Part shown: positions 39,845 to 50,262 of the stretch, one piece after another
Layout of the letters: every line of letters starts with the position of its first letter
Numbering within the stretch: the first letter of the stretch is position 1
Assembly (NCBI GenBank): GCA_903935205.1
Contig: CAIZQU010000086.1
Location: 55,995-119,994 of the forward strand
DNA: 64,000 nucleotides
Reading direction: 5' to 3'
From: an uncultured cyanobacterium
Lineage (GTDB): Bacteria; Cyanobacteriota; Cyanobacteriia; PCC-6307; Cyanobiaceae
Translations under genes and position numbers: made by a program
The notes under the pieces: model-generated
The model's input: only the letters and a program-made list of their open reading frames with translations
Told to the model about the DNA's origin: nothing
Databases searched by the model: none

Positions 39845-41548
39845 TCAGCGGCTGAAGTGGGCTTTGGCGTCATAGAGGGTTTCGGCCGTGATCTGGCTGA
39901 GCCCCCGCTCTCTGGCAAAGGTTTCGGTGTTGCGCCGCACCTTGCCCCGGACGAAGAAGGGGATTTTGTGCAGTTCCGCCTCTCCGTCGCTCGTCCACAT
40001 CGGCTCGCCGCCGTTGGTCGGTGGCTCCAGGGTGGCGATGGCAGCCGTGCTGGCCGGGGGCTCCACGGCGACCGCTGCTCCCGTCGCCGGGGCCGGGCCG
40101 TCTCCCAGTCCAACAGCTCCAGGCCTGTCGCCATCCACGCTGCCACGCTCTCCCGCCGGTGCACCGTCGCCCAGGTGGCTGCGGTGACCGTCGACAAATT
40201 CGAAGTCGTGGCGAAACATGCCGATCAGATGCTCCTCCAGACCCATCATCAGCGGGTGAACCCACGTGTCGAAGATCACGTTCGCCCCTTCCCAGCCCAT
40301 CTGGGGGGCATAGCGGGCCGGCACGTCCTGGACGTGCAGGGGGGTGCTGATCACCGCGCAGGGGATGCCCAGCCGTTTGGCGCTGTGGCGCTCCATCTGG
40401 GTACCGAGCACCAGCTCCGGCGCTGCCTCCGCCATCGCTTTCTCGACCACCAGATAGTCGTCGCTGATCAGGGCTTCGAGCCCAAGCTCCTTGGCGGCCG
40501 CTCGCACCTCACGCGCCAGCTCACGGCTGTAGGTGCCCAGGCCCACCACCTCGAAGCCGAGTTCGCGGCTGGCGATGCGCGCGGCGGCAATCGCATGGCT
40601 GGCATCACCGAAAATGAAGACCCGCTTGCCGGTGAGGTAGGTCGAGTCCACCGAGCGTGAATACCAGGGCAGTCTCGAGGACCGCTCGGCGGGGCAGAGT
40701 CCATCGGGCCCGATCTGCAGATCCGCTGGGAGCTCCATGGCGAGCACATCGTGCAGCTCGCGCAGGAACGCGGCGGTGGCACCGATGCCGATCGGCACCG
40801 TCTTCACCACCGGCATTCCGAAGCTGCGTTCCAGCCAGCCGCAGAGCGTTCCTGCCAGCTCCGGATAGAGGCAGACATTGGCATCGGCCGTGGGAATGCG
40901 CTGCAGGTCGGCGGGCCGTGCCCCCAGGGGGGCCACCACGGTCACATCGACGCCGTGTTCCGCCAGCAGGCGGGTGATCTCGCGCACGTCATCCCGGCAG
41001 CGGAACCCCAACAGGGAGGGGCCCAGCAGGTTGACCCGCGGCCTTCGGCCCTCACTGCGCCAACGGCCCGGATCGGGTTTGGGTGTACCCGGTGCCGGCA
41101 TCCGGTCCTTGAGCAGGCCGCGCACCAGTTGATAGAGGGTCTCGGCCGCCCCCCAGTTCTCCTTCTTGGAATAGGCGGGCAGCTCCAGGCTCACCATCGG
41201 GATGCCGCCGAGCTCCATGCCGGCAGCAAGGGCGCCTGGTTGGTCCTGAATCAGCTCGGCGGTGCAACTTTCACCCACCAGCAGGGCTTCGGGCCGGAAC
41301 CGCTCCACCGCCGCGGCAATCGACCGCTTCACCAGCTCCGCCGTATCCCCCCCCAGGTCGCGGGCCTGGAAGGTGGTGTATGTCACGGGTGGACGCCGGT
41401 CGCGCCGTTCAATCATCGTGAACAGCAGATCGGCGTAGGTGTCTCCCTGGGGGGCATGGAGCACGTAGTGCACCCCTTCCATTGAGGTGGCGATCCGCAT
41501 GGCGCCCACGTGGGGGGGGCCTTCATAGGTCCAGAGGGTCAGTTCCAC
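39845..41548 (-). CDS. chlB: Light-independent protochlorophyllide reductase subunit B
   Basis: 567 residues from GTG 41548. The N-terminus [18 protein letters not shown] and Asp36 in [11 protein letters not shown] are characteristic; in the ChlN-ChlB complex this aspartate ligates the shared [4Fe-4S] cluster. [14 protein letters not shown] is the conserved cluster-proximal motif with a Cys, and the C-terminal domain after a Pro/Ala/Thr-rich linker (about residues 440-500) ends in [25 protein letters not shown], landmarks of the family. Substrate binding and reduction take place here. Follows chlN by about 70 bases on the same strand. Confidence 0.97.
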   Translation of the reverse strand: MELTLWTYEGPPHVGAMRIATSMEGVHYVLHAPQGDTYADLLFTMIERRDRRPPVTYTTFQARDLGGDTAELVKRSIAAAVERFRPEALLVGESCTAELIQDQPGALAAGMELGGIPMVSLELPAYSKKENWGAAETLYQLVRGLLKDRMPAPGTPKPDPGRWRSEGRRPRVNLLGPSLLGFRCRDDVREITRLLAEHGVDVTVVAPLGARPADLQRIPTADANVCLYPELAGTLCGWLERSFGMPVVKTVPIGIGATAAFLRELHDVLAMELPADLQIGPDGLCPAERSSRLPWYSRSVDSTYLTGKRVFIFGDASHAIAAARIASRELGFEVVGLGTYSRELAREVRAAAKELGLEALISDDYLVVEKAMAEAAPELVLGTQMERHSAKRLGIPCAVISTPLHVQDVPARYAPQMGWEGANVIFDTWVHPLMMGLEEHLIGMFRHDFEFVDGHRSHLGDGAPAGERGSVDGDRPGAVGLGDGPAPATGAAVAVEPPASTAAIATLEPPTNGGEPMWTSDGEAELHKIPFFVRGKVRRNTETFARERGLSQITAETLYDAKAHFSR

Positions 41549-41620
41549 GGGATGGCGGGGGTGGGGGGAAAGGGAAGGCGGGGGTGGAGCGTCGGCACCG
41601 GGGCAGGCCCCGGCGTGGCC

Positions 41621-42997
<1,377 letters not shown>

Positions 42998-43126
42998 TCA
43001 AGCCGCAGATGTCGGGCTGACGGTCGAACGCCGGCCAGCCCCGAACGCCCTCTCGGCGGCGGCGATCCGGATCCGTGGGCCGAGAGGATCGGAGCCGCAG
43101 GGCCTGCGGCGGCAATCCGGAACGCT

Positions 43127-43594
43127 TCAGAGACGGCGGCGGAATCCCTCTCGGAAGCCATCGCCGGGGCGTTCCGCCTCCTCGGCCGTGCGAGAGAGCT
43201 TCCAGACATTGCGCCCCAGGCGCCGGGCCGTCAGGCCGCCGCGCTGGACGATCGGCGCCCCGGGTCTCGCCCCCAACAACTCCGTGACCTCGGCGGTGCT
43301 GAGCGGGGCGCCGGTCTGCAGGGCCAGTTGCACCAGTTCGAGCCGCTGGCGCAGGCCCCCGAGATCGGCGCTCCGGTCATCCTCTTCCCCGTTCCAGATC
43401 CACGGCCGGTCGGCCCCTCCCTCCGCCAGCCGGCCCATCAGGCCCATTCCGATCAGGGCCAGGGCCTGCTCCGGCTTCACCCCCTGCTCCACCGCCTGGG
43501 CGATCCAGTCGGGTAGATCGGCGGGGTTGGGGCGGTCCGCCATCGGCTGCCCATCCCAGGTCTGGGTGGTGGAGGAGCTGGTCTTGGGGGCCAT
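43127..43594 (-). CDS. Uncharacterised protein, possible winged-helix-like
   Basis: 155 residues. The N-terminal 20 residues are polar; the middle has an acidic helical section (LPDWIAQAVEQGVKPEQALALIGMGLMG), and the C-terminal 60 residues (VQLALQTGAPLSTAEVTELLGARPG then GGLTARRLGRNVWKLSR) read like a helix-turn-helix or winged-helix wing. DNA binding is a guess from this pattern. It lies upstream of chlN on the same strand, with a 213-base spacer, so cotranscription is possible but not shown. Confidence 0.65.
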   Translation of the reverse strand: MAPKTSSSTTQTWDGQPMADRPNPADLPDWIAQAVEQGVKPEQALALIGMGLMGRLAEGGADRPWIWNGEEDDRSADLGGLRQRLELVQLALQTGAPLSTAEVTELLGARPGAPIVQRGGLTARRLGRNVWKLSRTAEEAERPGDGFREGFRRRL

Positions 43595-44200
43595 GGCGGG
43601 ACCGGCGCTGATTGGCCGGAAGGTAACGGCCCTGCAGGCCGCCGCAAGGGGATCGCAGGGGGCCGGGTCCCCGCTTCAGCGGCCCCGCAGCCAACCGGGG
43701 GCGCCGCTGATTCGGCCCCTGCTGCCGACTGCTCCGGGTTGGCAGGGTGGCTCGCGGCCGCCGAGATCGAGATCTCAGGGCGTCAGGGCCGTCGATGCCC
43801 TCGCTCGGGACGTTGCCCCGAGAACAGCGCTCGGTCTGGCGCGACCAGGCCCAGCGTCTGGTGGCGGTCGGTGCACTTCTGACGCTCGAACCGACGGGCT
43901 GGTTCCACCGGTTGTCGCGCCCGATCCGCTTGAGGCCTTCCTGAAGGCGGAGCCTGGTGGTGCCGCTGAGCCTGGTTCGATCGGCAGGGATGATCGGGTC
44001 GATAGCGAGCCCTGATCAATCGGGCCTGCTGACGGCGTCGAAATGGCGGTTTGTGTCAGGGAGAGACGACCTTCACGCCGTAGGATCCGGCGACTGATCC
44101 TGCCGCGTTCTTTCAGGGGTCCCGATCGCGGCCTCCGTCTCGCTTCCCCAAGGTTCCAGCCCCAACCCAATCCCTTCTCGGAGGTGAAGACCGGCTCCTG
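43595..44200. other. 606-base gap with possible frameshifted gene remnant
   Basis: No intact gene recognised. On the plus strand a frame from GTG 43747 reads protein-like in its centre (REQRSVWRDQAQRLVAVGALL, about 43820-43890) but stops at 43942, while the +2-shifted frame to the TGA at 44015 reads well at the end (DPLEAFLKAEPGGAAEPGS). Joining the two would need one frameshift near 43895. This could be a decayed or sequencing-affected gene, or chance in high-GC DNA. The last 150 bases should contain the csoS1D promoter. Confidence 0.3.
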
Positions 44201-45010
44201 ATGGATTCCAACCTCCGCTACCTCTCAGCCGACGATCGGGCGTCCAGTGGCCGCCGCGCCTCCCTGCAGTCCCGTCGCCCCCTGGTGACCGGCACCGAGG
44301 TCGGTGGCCTGCTGGGTCAGGGTTCATCGGGCGCCAGCTGTGTGATCACCACCGACAGCGAAGGGCGGAGGCTGGCGCGTCAGAACAGTCACGTTCAATC
44401 GATTGAGCTGCGCACTTATATTTTCCTCGATTCGCTCCAGCCCCAGTTAGCTGCCTACATGGGCACCGTCAGCCAAGGTTTCCTGCCGATTCCTGGTGAC
44501 GCCTGCCTCTGGTTGGAGGTCTCTCCCGGGATGGCGGTCCATCGGGTCACCGACATCGCTCTCAAGGCCAGCACCGTGCGTCTTGGCCAGATGGTGGTGG
44601 AGAGGGCCTTCGGTTCGATTGCTCTTTATCACCGCGATCAGAGCAATGTGCTCCACTCCGGTGATGTGGTCCTGGAGGCGATCGGCAGCAGCGTCGATCA
44701 TCGCAGCCGCTGTCAGGTGACCTGGACGGAGATCATTCGCGCCATCAATCCCGACCACGCCGTACTGATCAACCGCCAGAACCGCCGCGGTTCGATGATC
44801 CAGGCGGGCATGAGCATGTTCATCCTCGAAACCGAACCGGCCGGCTACGTGTTGATCGCGGCCAATGAGGCTGAGAAGGCTTCCAACATCACAGTCGTGG
44901 ACGTCAAGGCTGTCGGGGCCTTTGGCCGGCTCACCCTGGCGGGGAGGGAAGGGGATGTGGAGGAGGCCGCTGCGGCGGCCATGCGGGCTGTGGCCCAGAT
45001 CAACGGCTGA
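44201..45010 (+). CDS. csoS1D: Carboxysome tandem-domain shell protein CsoS1D
   Basis: 269 residues. A roughly 50-residue polar N-terminal segment is followed by two BMC (bacterial microcompartment) domains: the first around [19 protein letters not shown] and the second around [18 protein letters not shown], ending [17 protein letters not shown] (given as landmarks). Tandem BMC-T proteins form trimers that stack into gated pores, proposed to admit larger metabolites such as RuBP to the alpha-carboxysome. The gene sits alone, 2.7 kb before the main operon, on the same strand, as in other alpha-cyanobacteria. The GC is normal and the start ATG is preceded by GGAGG-like sequence (ggaggtg) about 15 bases upstream. 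Confidence 0.94.
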   Translation: MDSNLRYLSADDRASSGRRASLQSRRPLVTGTEVGGLLGQGSSGASCVITTDSEGRRLARQNSHVQSIELRTYIFLDSLQPQLAAYMGTVSQGFLPIPGDACLWLEVSPGMAVHRVTDIALKASTVRLGQMVVERAFGSIALYHRDQSNVLHSGDVVLEAIGSSVDHRSRCQVTWTEIIRAINPDHAVLINRQNRRGSMIQAGMSMFILETEPAGYVLIAANEAEKASNITVVDVKAVGAFGRLTLAGREGDVEEAAAAAMRAVAQING

Positions 45011-45123
45011 GGGCCCCTGCACCGGCCGCCTGGATGCGAGCTGGATGGCGGCCATGGGCGGGGCCAGGCCCCCTGAAGCACACGCAAGAAACACGCCTAT
45101 TTCTGTGGGCGGATTGATCCTGT

Positions 45124-45151
45124 GGAGCAGCGGACCAGGCGCCGCTGCTCC
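45124..45151. terminator. Bidirectional hairpin between csoS1D and rdgB
   Basis: A perfect 10-bp stem (GGAGCAGCGG at 45124-45133, CCGCTGCTCC at 45142-45151) with an 8-base loop lies between the convergent csoS1D and rdgB. It is followed by no clear U-run on either strand. It fits a shared terminator in position and strength. Confidence 0.65.
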
Positions 45152-45164
45152 CTGGCAGATCGGT

Positions 45165-45770
45165 TCAGCCGAGGCCGAACAGTCGACGCAGCCCCGGGGC
45201 TAGATCACGGGCTGCCTTGCCGCGGCTGCCGAGTTTGGCCTTGAGATGGGGCGACATCAGCGCATAGCTGCAGCCCGCCTCGCGCACCCAGAAGATCGGG
45301 TCGTAACCACCCCCTTGGCCCTGGGGTTCGCGCAGGATCTGTCCATGGCAGATTCCGCAGCCCTCCAACCGAATCTGGCCCGTGGGGTCGGCCAACGCCA
45401 TCGCGCTGACGAAACGGCCGCCGCGATACAGGCTGTCGGCGAGTTCCTGGAGGAGCCTCTGGATCTTCTCCGGATCGCTGGGGGCATAGCGGGCGGAGTA
45501 GATGCCGGGCCGACCACCGAGGGCATCGACCTCAAGACCGGAGTCATCGGCCAGGGACCACTGACCCGTGAGGGCAGCCACGGTGGAAGCCTTGAGCCTG
45601 GCGTTTTCGGCATAGGTGGAGCCGGTTTCCTCGATCTCGAGATCGCTGGGCTGAGGCAGCACAGGAATCTCCACCGCGTCGAGAAGGGCGCGGATTTCGG
45701 CGATCTTGTGGGGATTGCCGCTGGCGATGACCAGGGGCTGGCGGGGCTCAGGGGGAAATTCCGGCTTCAA
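45165..45770 (-). CDS. rdgB: Non-canonical purine NTP pyrophosphatase (HAM1/RdgB)
   Basis: 201 residues from TTG 45770, chosen because the family begins at the segment LVIASGNPHKIAEIRALL. ATG 45863 would add 31 poorly conserved residues. Motifs follow in order: SYAENARLKA-type (TYAENARLKAST), SLADDSGLEVDALGGRPGIYSARY and GGGYDPIFW near the C-terminus. The enzyme hydrolyses ITP, dITP and XTP to the monophosphate and so protects DNA. It is convergent with csoS1D; the adjacency is common in alpha-cyanobacteria without known functional reason. Confidence 0.93.
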   Translation of the reverse strand: MKPEFPPEPRQPLVIASGNPHKIAEIRALLDAVEIPVLPQPSDLEIEETGSTYAENARLKASTVAALTGQWSLADDSGLEVDALGGRPGIYSARYAPSDPEKIQRLLQELADSLYRGGRFVSAMALADPTGQIRLEGCGICHGQILREPQGQGGGYDPIFWVREAGCSYALMSPHLKAKLGSRGKAARDLAPGLRRLFGLG

Positions 45771-46161
45771 TCGGGCTCGGGGTAGCCGAACTGACCATTC
45801 TGGGGCAGCGCCGCGGTGCAGCACGCCGAGATAGGGCAGTGGCGGTTCCGGGCCTGAATCCATCGGATCGCTATGGCCGGAGTGTCCGGGGCAGATCCAG
45901 GGGCGGATCGGCGCCGCGAACGGAGCGTTTTGAGTCGGAGGAGGGATCCTGGTTGGAGACTGAATCGTTGGGAGGAGGTGGGGGTGAGGCAGGACGGGTT
46001 GAACATTCCACCCCAGGCAAACGCTTGGGGACCTGCCTCGCCCGCAACAGTAGGTAGAAACACTGGGTCCTGCCGCGGCTTGGGTCAACTTTCAGGGAGC
46101 CCTGACGACGGGATCGGGTGCGGCCCCTAGGTTGCTCTAACAAGCGAGCCGGTGGAACGCG
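45771..46161. other. Gap upstream of rdgB and sbtA
   Basis: Divergent interval of about 390 bases (about 300 if rdgB starts at ATG 45863). It should contain the promoters of rdgB (leftward) and sbtA (rightward). Within the last 60 bases a TAGGTTGCTCTAACAAG stretch (46130-46146) lies just before sbtA. No RNA gene or clear operator could be confirmed by eye. Small frames in both directions here look like noise. Confidence 0.4.
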
Positions 46162-47166
46162 ATGCAGTCAAGCCTGGTCCTGCAAAACTTGCTCTCGGCA
46201 CCGGTTCTTTTTTTCTTTCTGGGAATCCTGGCGGTGCTGCTTGGCTCCGATCTCGAAATTCCATCACCGCTTCCCAAGCTCTTCTCCCTCTATCTGCTGT
46301 TGGCCATCGGTTTCCGAGGGGGCGTTGAGTTGGCCCACAGCGGCCTGGGTTCTCTGGTGCTGCTCACGATCTCCGCGGCGGTGCTGATGTCGATTCTGGT
46401 GCCAATCTCCAGCTTCGTGATGTTGCGCACCCGTCTCGACCCCTACAACGCAGCCGCCGTTGCCGCCTCCTACGGTTCGATCAGTGCGGTCACGTTCATT
46501 ACGGCCCAGAGCTTTCTCAACGTGTTGAAGGTGCCTTTTGATGGCTTCATGGTCGCCGCCCTGGCTCTGATGGAGTCGCCGGCGATTGTGGTCGGTGTGG
46601 TGATGGCCAAACTCACCGGCAGCAACGTGGCTGAGCGCGACGGTGAGCAGGCCCAGGGGTTGCGCTGGCGGGAGATTCTGCAGGAGGCGTTTCTCAACGG
46701 GTCGATTTTTCTTCTGATCGGCAGCTTGGTCATCGGCTATCTGGTGGCGGCTTTCAGCCCGGCCGGGGTTGAGAAAATGGATCCATTTACCGAAAAACTC
46801 TTCTACGGAGCCCTCTGTTTCTTTCTGCTGGATATGGGGCTCATTGCCGCCCAGAGGCTGCAGGATCTGCGCCAGGCCGGTGCCTTCCTGATCGGTTTCG
46901 CCGTGCTGGCTCCGCTGCTCCATGCCCTGGCTGGCCTGGCGATCGCGCGGTTGCTGGGTCTCAACCAGGGGGATGCCCTGCTGTTCATGGTGCTGTGCGC
47001 CAGCGCCTCCTATATCGCCGTACCGGCGGCGATGCGGATGACCGTGCCACAGGCGAATCCCTCGCTCTATATCTCCACGTCCCTTGGGGTGACCTTCCCC
47101 TTCAATGTGGTGGTCGGTATTCCCACTTACATGGCCCTGGTCCAACGCTTCATTCCGGCGGGCTGA
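46162..47166 (+). CDS. sbtA: Sodium-dependent bicarbonate transporter SbtA
   Basis: 334 residues with about ten hydrophobic segments. The recognisable landmarks are the N-terminal FFFLGILAVLLGSDLEIP, the FRGGVEL motif and SYGSISAVTFITAQ in the first repeat, the cytosolic loop around GLRWREILQEAFLNGS and SASYIAVPAAMRMTVP with PFNVVVGIP in the second repeat. SbtA imports bicarbonate using sodium and is high-affinity. It is immediately followed by sbtB, which inhibits it, and by the carboxysome genes, so uptake and fixation genes are adjacent. Located in the plasma membrane. Confidence 0.97.
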   Translation: MQSSLVLQNLLSAPVLFFFLGILAVLLGSDLEIPSPLPKLFSLYLLLAIGFRGGVELAHSGLGSLVLLTISAAVLMSILVPISSFVMLRTRLDPYNAAAVAASYGSISAVTFITAQSFLNVLKVPFDGFMVAALALMESPAIVVGVVMAKLTGSNVAERDGEQAQGLRWREILQEAFLNGSIFLLIGSLVIGYLVAAFSPAGVEKMDPFTEKLFYGALCFFLLDMGLIAAQRLQDLRQAGAFLIGFAVLAPLLHALAGLAIARLLGLNQGDALLFMVLCASASYIAVPAAMRMTVPQANPSLYISTSLGVTFPFNVVVGIPTYMALVQRFIPAG

Positions 47167-47221
47167 GCCTGCGGCTGCCCCCCTTCGCCTGCCCAGTCCC
47201 AACTCCTCCCAACTCCCCTCC

Positions 47222-47509
47222 ATGAGCATGAAACGGATTGACCTCTTCCTCAGCGAACGGGAGCTCGACAGGGTCTGCAAGGCCCTGCGCAAGGCCGGCG
47301 CCCCTGGCTATTCGGTGATGCGCCATGTCACCGGCATGGGGGTGGGTGGGGAAATCTCCGAGGCGATGGACTTCAGCAGCTTTGGCGCCAACGCCCACCT
47401 GATCGTTTTCTGCAAGCCGGAGCAGCTGACGCCGATCCAGGAGGCCGTACGGCCCCTGTTGCAGCGGTTCGGCGGCGTGGGGTTCCTCTCGGAGGCCGAG
47501 CCGTTCTGA
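47222..47509 (+). CDS. sbtB: PII-like regulator of SbtA (SbtB)
   Basis: 95 residues from ATG 47222. It has a ferredoxin-like PII fold with RIDLFLSERELDRVCKALRKAG and GYSVMRHVTGMGVGGE in the T-loop region, ending GGVGFLSEAEPF. SbtB binds adenine nucleotides (cAMP, AMP, ADP, ATP) and inhibits SbtA as a trimer at the membrane. It lies 55 bases after sbtA. The C-terminus lacks the CxxC-type redox hairpin (R-loop) seen in some SbtB proteins, and ends shortly after the last strand, so redox control of the kind reported for those is not expected here. Confidence 0.94.
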   Translation: MSMKRIDLFLSERELDRVCKALRKAGAPGYSVMRHVTGMGVGGEISEAMDFSSFGANAHLIVFCKPEQLTPIQEAVRPLLQRFGGVGFLSEAEPF

Positions 47510-47676
47510 ACCCCGAGCAGCGCAGCTTTACGTTTCGCAATGTCCTGATCAGCCCTGCTTATCAGTGAGGGAGGCAACCGTGATGGCGCAAAGGGGCCCC
47601 ATGGCTTGACGGAAGGTCGGGCGCCGGAGCAGGGTTGCTTCCGAACATTCCACCCCCCCTCCTCCAGGAGCAGGTA

Positions 47677-47988
47677 ATGGCAAACGAAACCATGGGCATC
47701 GCCCTCGGCATGATCGAGACCCGCGGTCTGGTTCCCGCAATCGAGGCGGCCGACGCCATGACCAAGGCGGCTGAAGTCCGTCTGATCGGTCGCGAGTTCG
47801 TCGGCGGCGGTTACGTGACCGTTCTGGTCCGCGGCGAAACCGGCGCTGTCAACGCTGCCGTCCGTGCCGGTGCCGATGCCTGTGAGCGGGTTGGCGACGG
47901 CCTGGTTGCTGCCCACATCATCGCCCGCCCCCACCGTGAGGTTGAGCCGGCACTGAACAGCAGCTTCGGCCTGGGTTCCAAGGACTGA
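47677..47988 (+). CDS. csoS1: Alpha-carboxysome major shell protein CsoS1 (BMC-H)
   Basis: 103 residues from ATG 47677, preceded by CAGGAG six bases upstream. A single BMC domain: IALGMIETRGLVPAIEAADAMTKAAEV, FVGGGYVTVLVRGETGAVNAAVRAG and HIIARPHREVEPAL. It forms hexamers that tile the shell facets, with a small central pore. This is the first gene of the main operon. Its domain is about 90% identical to that of the CsoS1E-type protein at the other end of the operon. Cytoplasmic carboxysome. Confidence 0.97.
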   Translation: MANETMGIALGMIETRGLVPAIEAADAMTKAAEVRLIGREFVGGGYVTVLVRGETGAVNAAVRAGADACERVGDGLVAAHIIARPHREVEPALNSSFGLGSKD

Positions 47989-48048
47989 GCGGAGCGCGTT
48001 GACGCCTCCTCTCTCTCCCATCCCTAACGACCCAACCGGAGATCTTCC

Positions 48049-49461
48049 ATGAGCAAAAAGTACGACGCCGGGGTCAAGGAGTACCGCGACACCTATTGGA
48101 CTCCTGATTACGTACCCCTCGACTCTGACCTGCTGGCCTGCTTCAAGTGCACCGGCCAGGAAGGCGTGCCCCGCGAGGAAGTGGCCGCTGCCGTGGCCGC
48201 TGAATCCTCCACCGGTACCTGGTCCACCGTGTGGTCCGAACTCCTCACCGACCTTGATTTCTACAAGGGTCGCGCCTACCGCATTGAGGATGTTCCTGGC
48301 GACAAGGAATCCTTCTACGCCTTCATCGCCTACCCCCTCGACCTGTTCGAAGAGGGTTCGATCACCAACGTGCTGACCTCCCTGGTCGGCAACGTGTTCG
48401 GCTTCAAGGCCCTGCGCCACCTGCGCCTTGAAGACATCCGTTTCCCCCTCGCCTTCATCAAGACCTGCATGGGTCCGCCGAACGGCATCCAGGTCGAGCG
48501 CGACCGGATGAACAAGTACGGCCGTCCCCTGCTGGGTTGCACGATCAAGCCGAAGCTTGGTCTTTCCGGTAAGAACTACGGCCGGGTGGTCTATGAGTGC
48601 CTGCGCGGCGGTCTTGATTTCACCAAGGACGACGAGAACATCAACTCTCAGCCTTTCCAGCGTTGGCAGAACCGCTTCGAGTTCGTTGCTGAAGCTGTGA
48701 AGCTGGCTGAAGCCGAAACCGGCGAGAAGAAGGGGCACTATCTCAACTGCACCGCTGCAACTCCTGAAGAGATGTACGAGCGGGCCGAGTTTGCCAAGCA
48801 ACTCGGGCAGCCGATCATCATGCACGACTACATCACCGGTGGTTTCACGGCCAACACCGGTCTGGCGAAGTGGTGCCGTAAGAACGGCATGCTGCTCCAC
48901 ATCCACCGCGCCATGCACGCGGTGATCGACCGCCATCCCAAGCACGGCATCCACTTCCGTGTTCTGGCCAAGTGTCTGCGCCTCTCCGGCGGTGACCAGC
49001 TGCACACCGGAACCGTGGTCGGCAAGCTTGAGGGTGACCGTCAGTCGACCCTCGGCTACATCGACCAGCTGCGCGAATCCTTCGTTCCTGAAGATCGCAG
49101 CCGCGGCAACTTCTTTGATCAGGACTGGGGTTCGATGGGCGGCGTCTTCGCCGTGGCATCCGGTGGTATCCACGTCTGGCACATGCCTGCCCTGGTCGCC
49201 ATCTTCGGTGATGACTCCGTGCTCCAGTTCGGTGGTGGCACCCACGGTCACCCCTGGGGTTCCGCTGCTGGCGCTGCCGCCAACCGCGTGGCTCTCGAAG
49301 CCTGCGTCAAGGCTCGCAATGCCGGCCGCGAGATCGAAAGAGAAGGCCGCGACATCCTCACCGAAGCGGCTCGCCACAGCCCCGAGCTGGCGATCGCTCT
49401 CGAGACCTGGAAGGAAATCAAGTTCGAGTTCGATACCGTCGACAAGCTCGACGTCCACTGA
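48049..49461 (+). CDS. cbbL: Ribulose-1,5-bisphosphate carboxylase/oxygenase large subunit, form IA
   Basis: 470 residues, normal length. Key residues are visible: the catalytic [17 protein letters not shown] segment, the activation lysine Lys193 in [11 protein letters not shown], and the loop-6-related [12 protein letters not shown] region. The form IA assignment follows from its place after csoS1 and before cbbS and csoS2, i.e. in an alpha-carboxysome operon. Preceded by GGAGATCTTCC. A strong hairpin follows the stop. Codon use is strongly C/G-ending, as expected for a highly expressed gene in this genome. Confidence 0.99.
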   Translation: MSKKYDAGVKEYRDTYWTPDYVPLDSDLLACFKCTGQEGVPREEVAAAVAAESSTGTWSTVWSELLTDLDFYKGRAYRIEDVPGDKESFYAFIAYPLDLFEEGSITNVLTSLVGNVFGFKALRHLRLEDIRFPLAFIKTCMGPPNGIQVERDRMNKYGRPLLGCTIKPKLGLSGKNYGRVVYECLRGGLDFTKDDENINSQPFQRWQNRFEFVAEAVKLAEAETGEKKGHYLNCTAATPEEMYERAEFAKQLGQPIIMHDYITGGFTANTGLAKWCRKNGMLLHIHRAMHAVIDRHPKHGIHFRVLAKCLRLSGGDQLHTGTVVGKLEGDRQSTLGYIDQLRESFVPEDRSRGNFFDQDWGSMGGVFAVASGGIHVWHMPALVAIFGDDSVLQFGGGTHGHPWGSAAGAAANRVALEACVKARNAGREIEREGRDILTEAARHSPELAIALETWKEIKFEFDTVDKLDVH

Positions 49462-49481
49462 GGGATTCCTTCTTCTGCTGA

Positions 49482-49509
49482 GGGAACCCGGGCAACAGCC
49501 TGGGTTCCC
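49482..49509 (+). other. Hairpin between cbbL and cbbS
   Basis: A 12-bp stem with one G-U pair (left 49482-49493 GGGAACCCGGGC; right 49498-49509) and a 4-base loop, just after the cbbL stop. There is no U-run, so it is more likely an RNA-stability or processing element, or an attenuator, than a full terminator. Confidence 0.6.
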
Positions 49510-49562
49510 CACTAGGAATTGATCCGAACGACGCCCATCCACCCTTCACATCAAGGATCCCC

Positions 49563-49904
49563 ATGCCCTTCAAGAGCACCGTGGGTGACTACCAAACAGT
49601 CGCCACCCTGGAGACTTTCGGCTTCCTGCCGCCGATGACCCAGGACGAGATCTATGACCAGATTGCTTACATCATCGCCCAGGGTTGGAGCCCCCTGATC
49701 GAGCATGTTCACCCCAGCCGCTCCATGGCGACCTACTGGTCCTATTGGAAGCTGCCCTTCTTCGGCGAGAAGGATTTGGGCGTGATCGTCAATGAGCTTG
49801 AGGCTTGCCATCGCGCTTATCCCGACCACCACGTCCGCCTGGTTGGCTACGACGCTTACACCCAAAGCCAGGGTGCTTGTTTCGTGGTGTTCGAAGGCCG
49901 CTGA
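49563..49904 (+). CDS. cbbS: Ribulose-1,5-bisphosphate carboxylase/oxygenase small subunit
   Basis: 113 residues. The typical start (KSTVGDYQTVATLETFGFLPPMT, landmarks VGDYQTVATLETF and FLPPMT), the EHVHPSRSMATYWSYWKLP segment and the end SQGACFVVFEGR match form I small subunits. It packs with CbbL into the L8S8 holoenzyme in the carboxysome. It begins 101 bases after cbbL and ends before two strong hairpins and csoS2. Confidence 0.98.
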   Translation: MPFKSTVGDYQTVATLETFGFLPPMTQDEIYDQIAYIIAQGWSPLIEHVHPSRSMATYWSYWKLPFFGEKDLGVIVNELEACHRAYPDHHVRLVGYDAYTQSQGACFVVFEGR

Positions 49905-49920
49905 TCATCGATCTCGGCCC

Positions 49921-49950
49921 CCGGTTCCGCCGCCGCAGTGGCGGAACCGG
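49921..49950 (+). terminator. Hairpin directly after cbbS
   Basis: A perfect 11-bp stem (CCGGTTCCGCC at 49921-49931; GGCGGAACCGG at 49940-49950) with an 8-base loop, 17 bases after the cbbS stop. Followed by ATTAGTCTCATCC with only a weak T content. Either partial termination that lowers downstream cso expression or a 3'-end stabiliser of the cbbLS message. Confidence 0.55.
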
Positions 49951-50016
49951 ATTAGTCTCATCCAACGAAATTCCGGAAACTATTGCTCCTGAAGCTTTAA
50001 TTCCTTGGTTTTTCGC

Positions 50017-50049
50017 AAGCCACGGCTCCGATCATCGAAGCCGTGGCTT
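50017..50049. other. Second hairpin between cbbS and csoS2
   Basis: A perfect 11-bp stem (AAGCCACGGCT at 50017-50027; AGCCGTGGCTT at 50039-50049) with an 11-base loop. The T-run (TTTTT) lies immediately before the left arm on the plus strand, so the classical terminator polarity is for the minus strand. No minus-strand gene is present here. Confidence 0.5.
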
Positions 50050-50262
50050 GGCTGGGAGGCACGCATCCTTCACGCCGGAGCCCTTCGGGCCCGTTGCGTA
50101 GCGGCGTCCCCGTCTCTCTGTGGTCATCACGGTCGCTCTGGCCCGTGCCCTGCACGGATGCTTCAGCCGACCCCGCCGCAGCGAGGCCCGCGAACCGTGA
50201 GCGATCACGGCGCTATTGCACTCCCGACGTTGCAACGTCGTCACTCTTTTATCCGGGCGGAC

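Larger units (their letters stand above)
49905..50262 (+). promoter_or_regulatory. cbbS-csoS2 intercistronic region with hairpins
   Basis: 358 bases with no gene. Two strong inverted repeats (listed separately) lie near 49921 and 50017. The rest (50050-50262) is a leader to csoS2, ending in a GC-rich GGGCGG before the ATG. An upstream in-frame extension of csoS2 from 50005 is open but not conserved-looking. It probably tunes the ratio of Rubisco to CsoS2 made from the operon. Confidence 0.5.

Noticed and set aside
45863..46161. Short frames on both strands in the rdgB-sbtA gap
   Set aside because: They overlap each other, lack ribosome-binding sites and have Pro/Arg-rich shadow composition.
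50005..50262. Upstream extension of csoS2 by 86 codons
   Set aside because: It would run through the hairpin region, and the known family starts with the first N-repeat close to ATG 50263.
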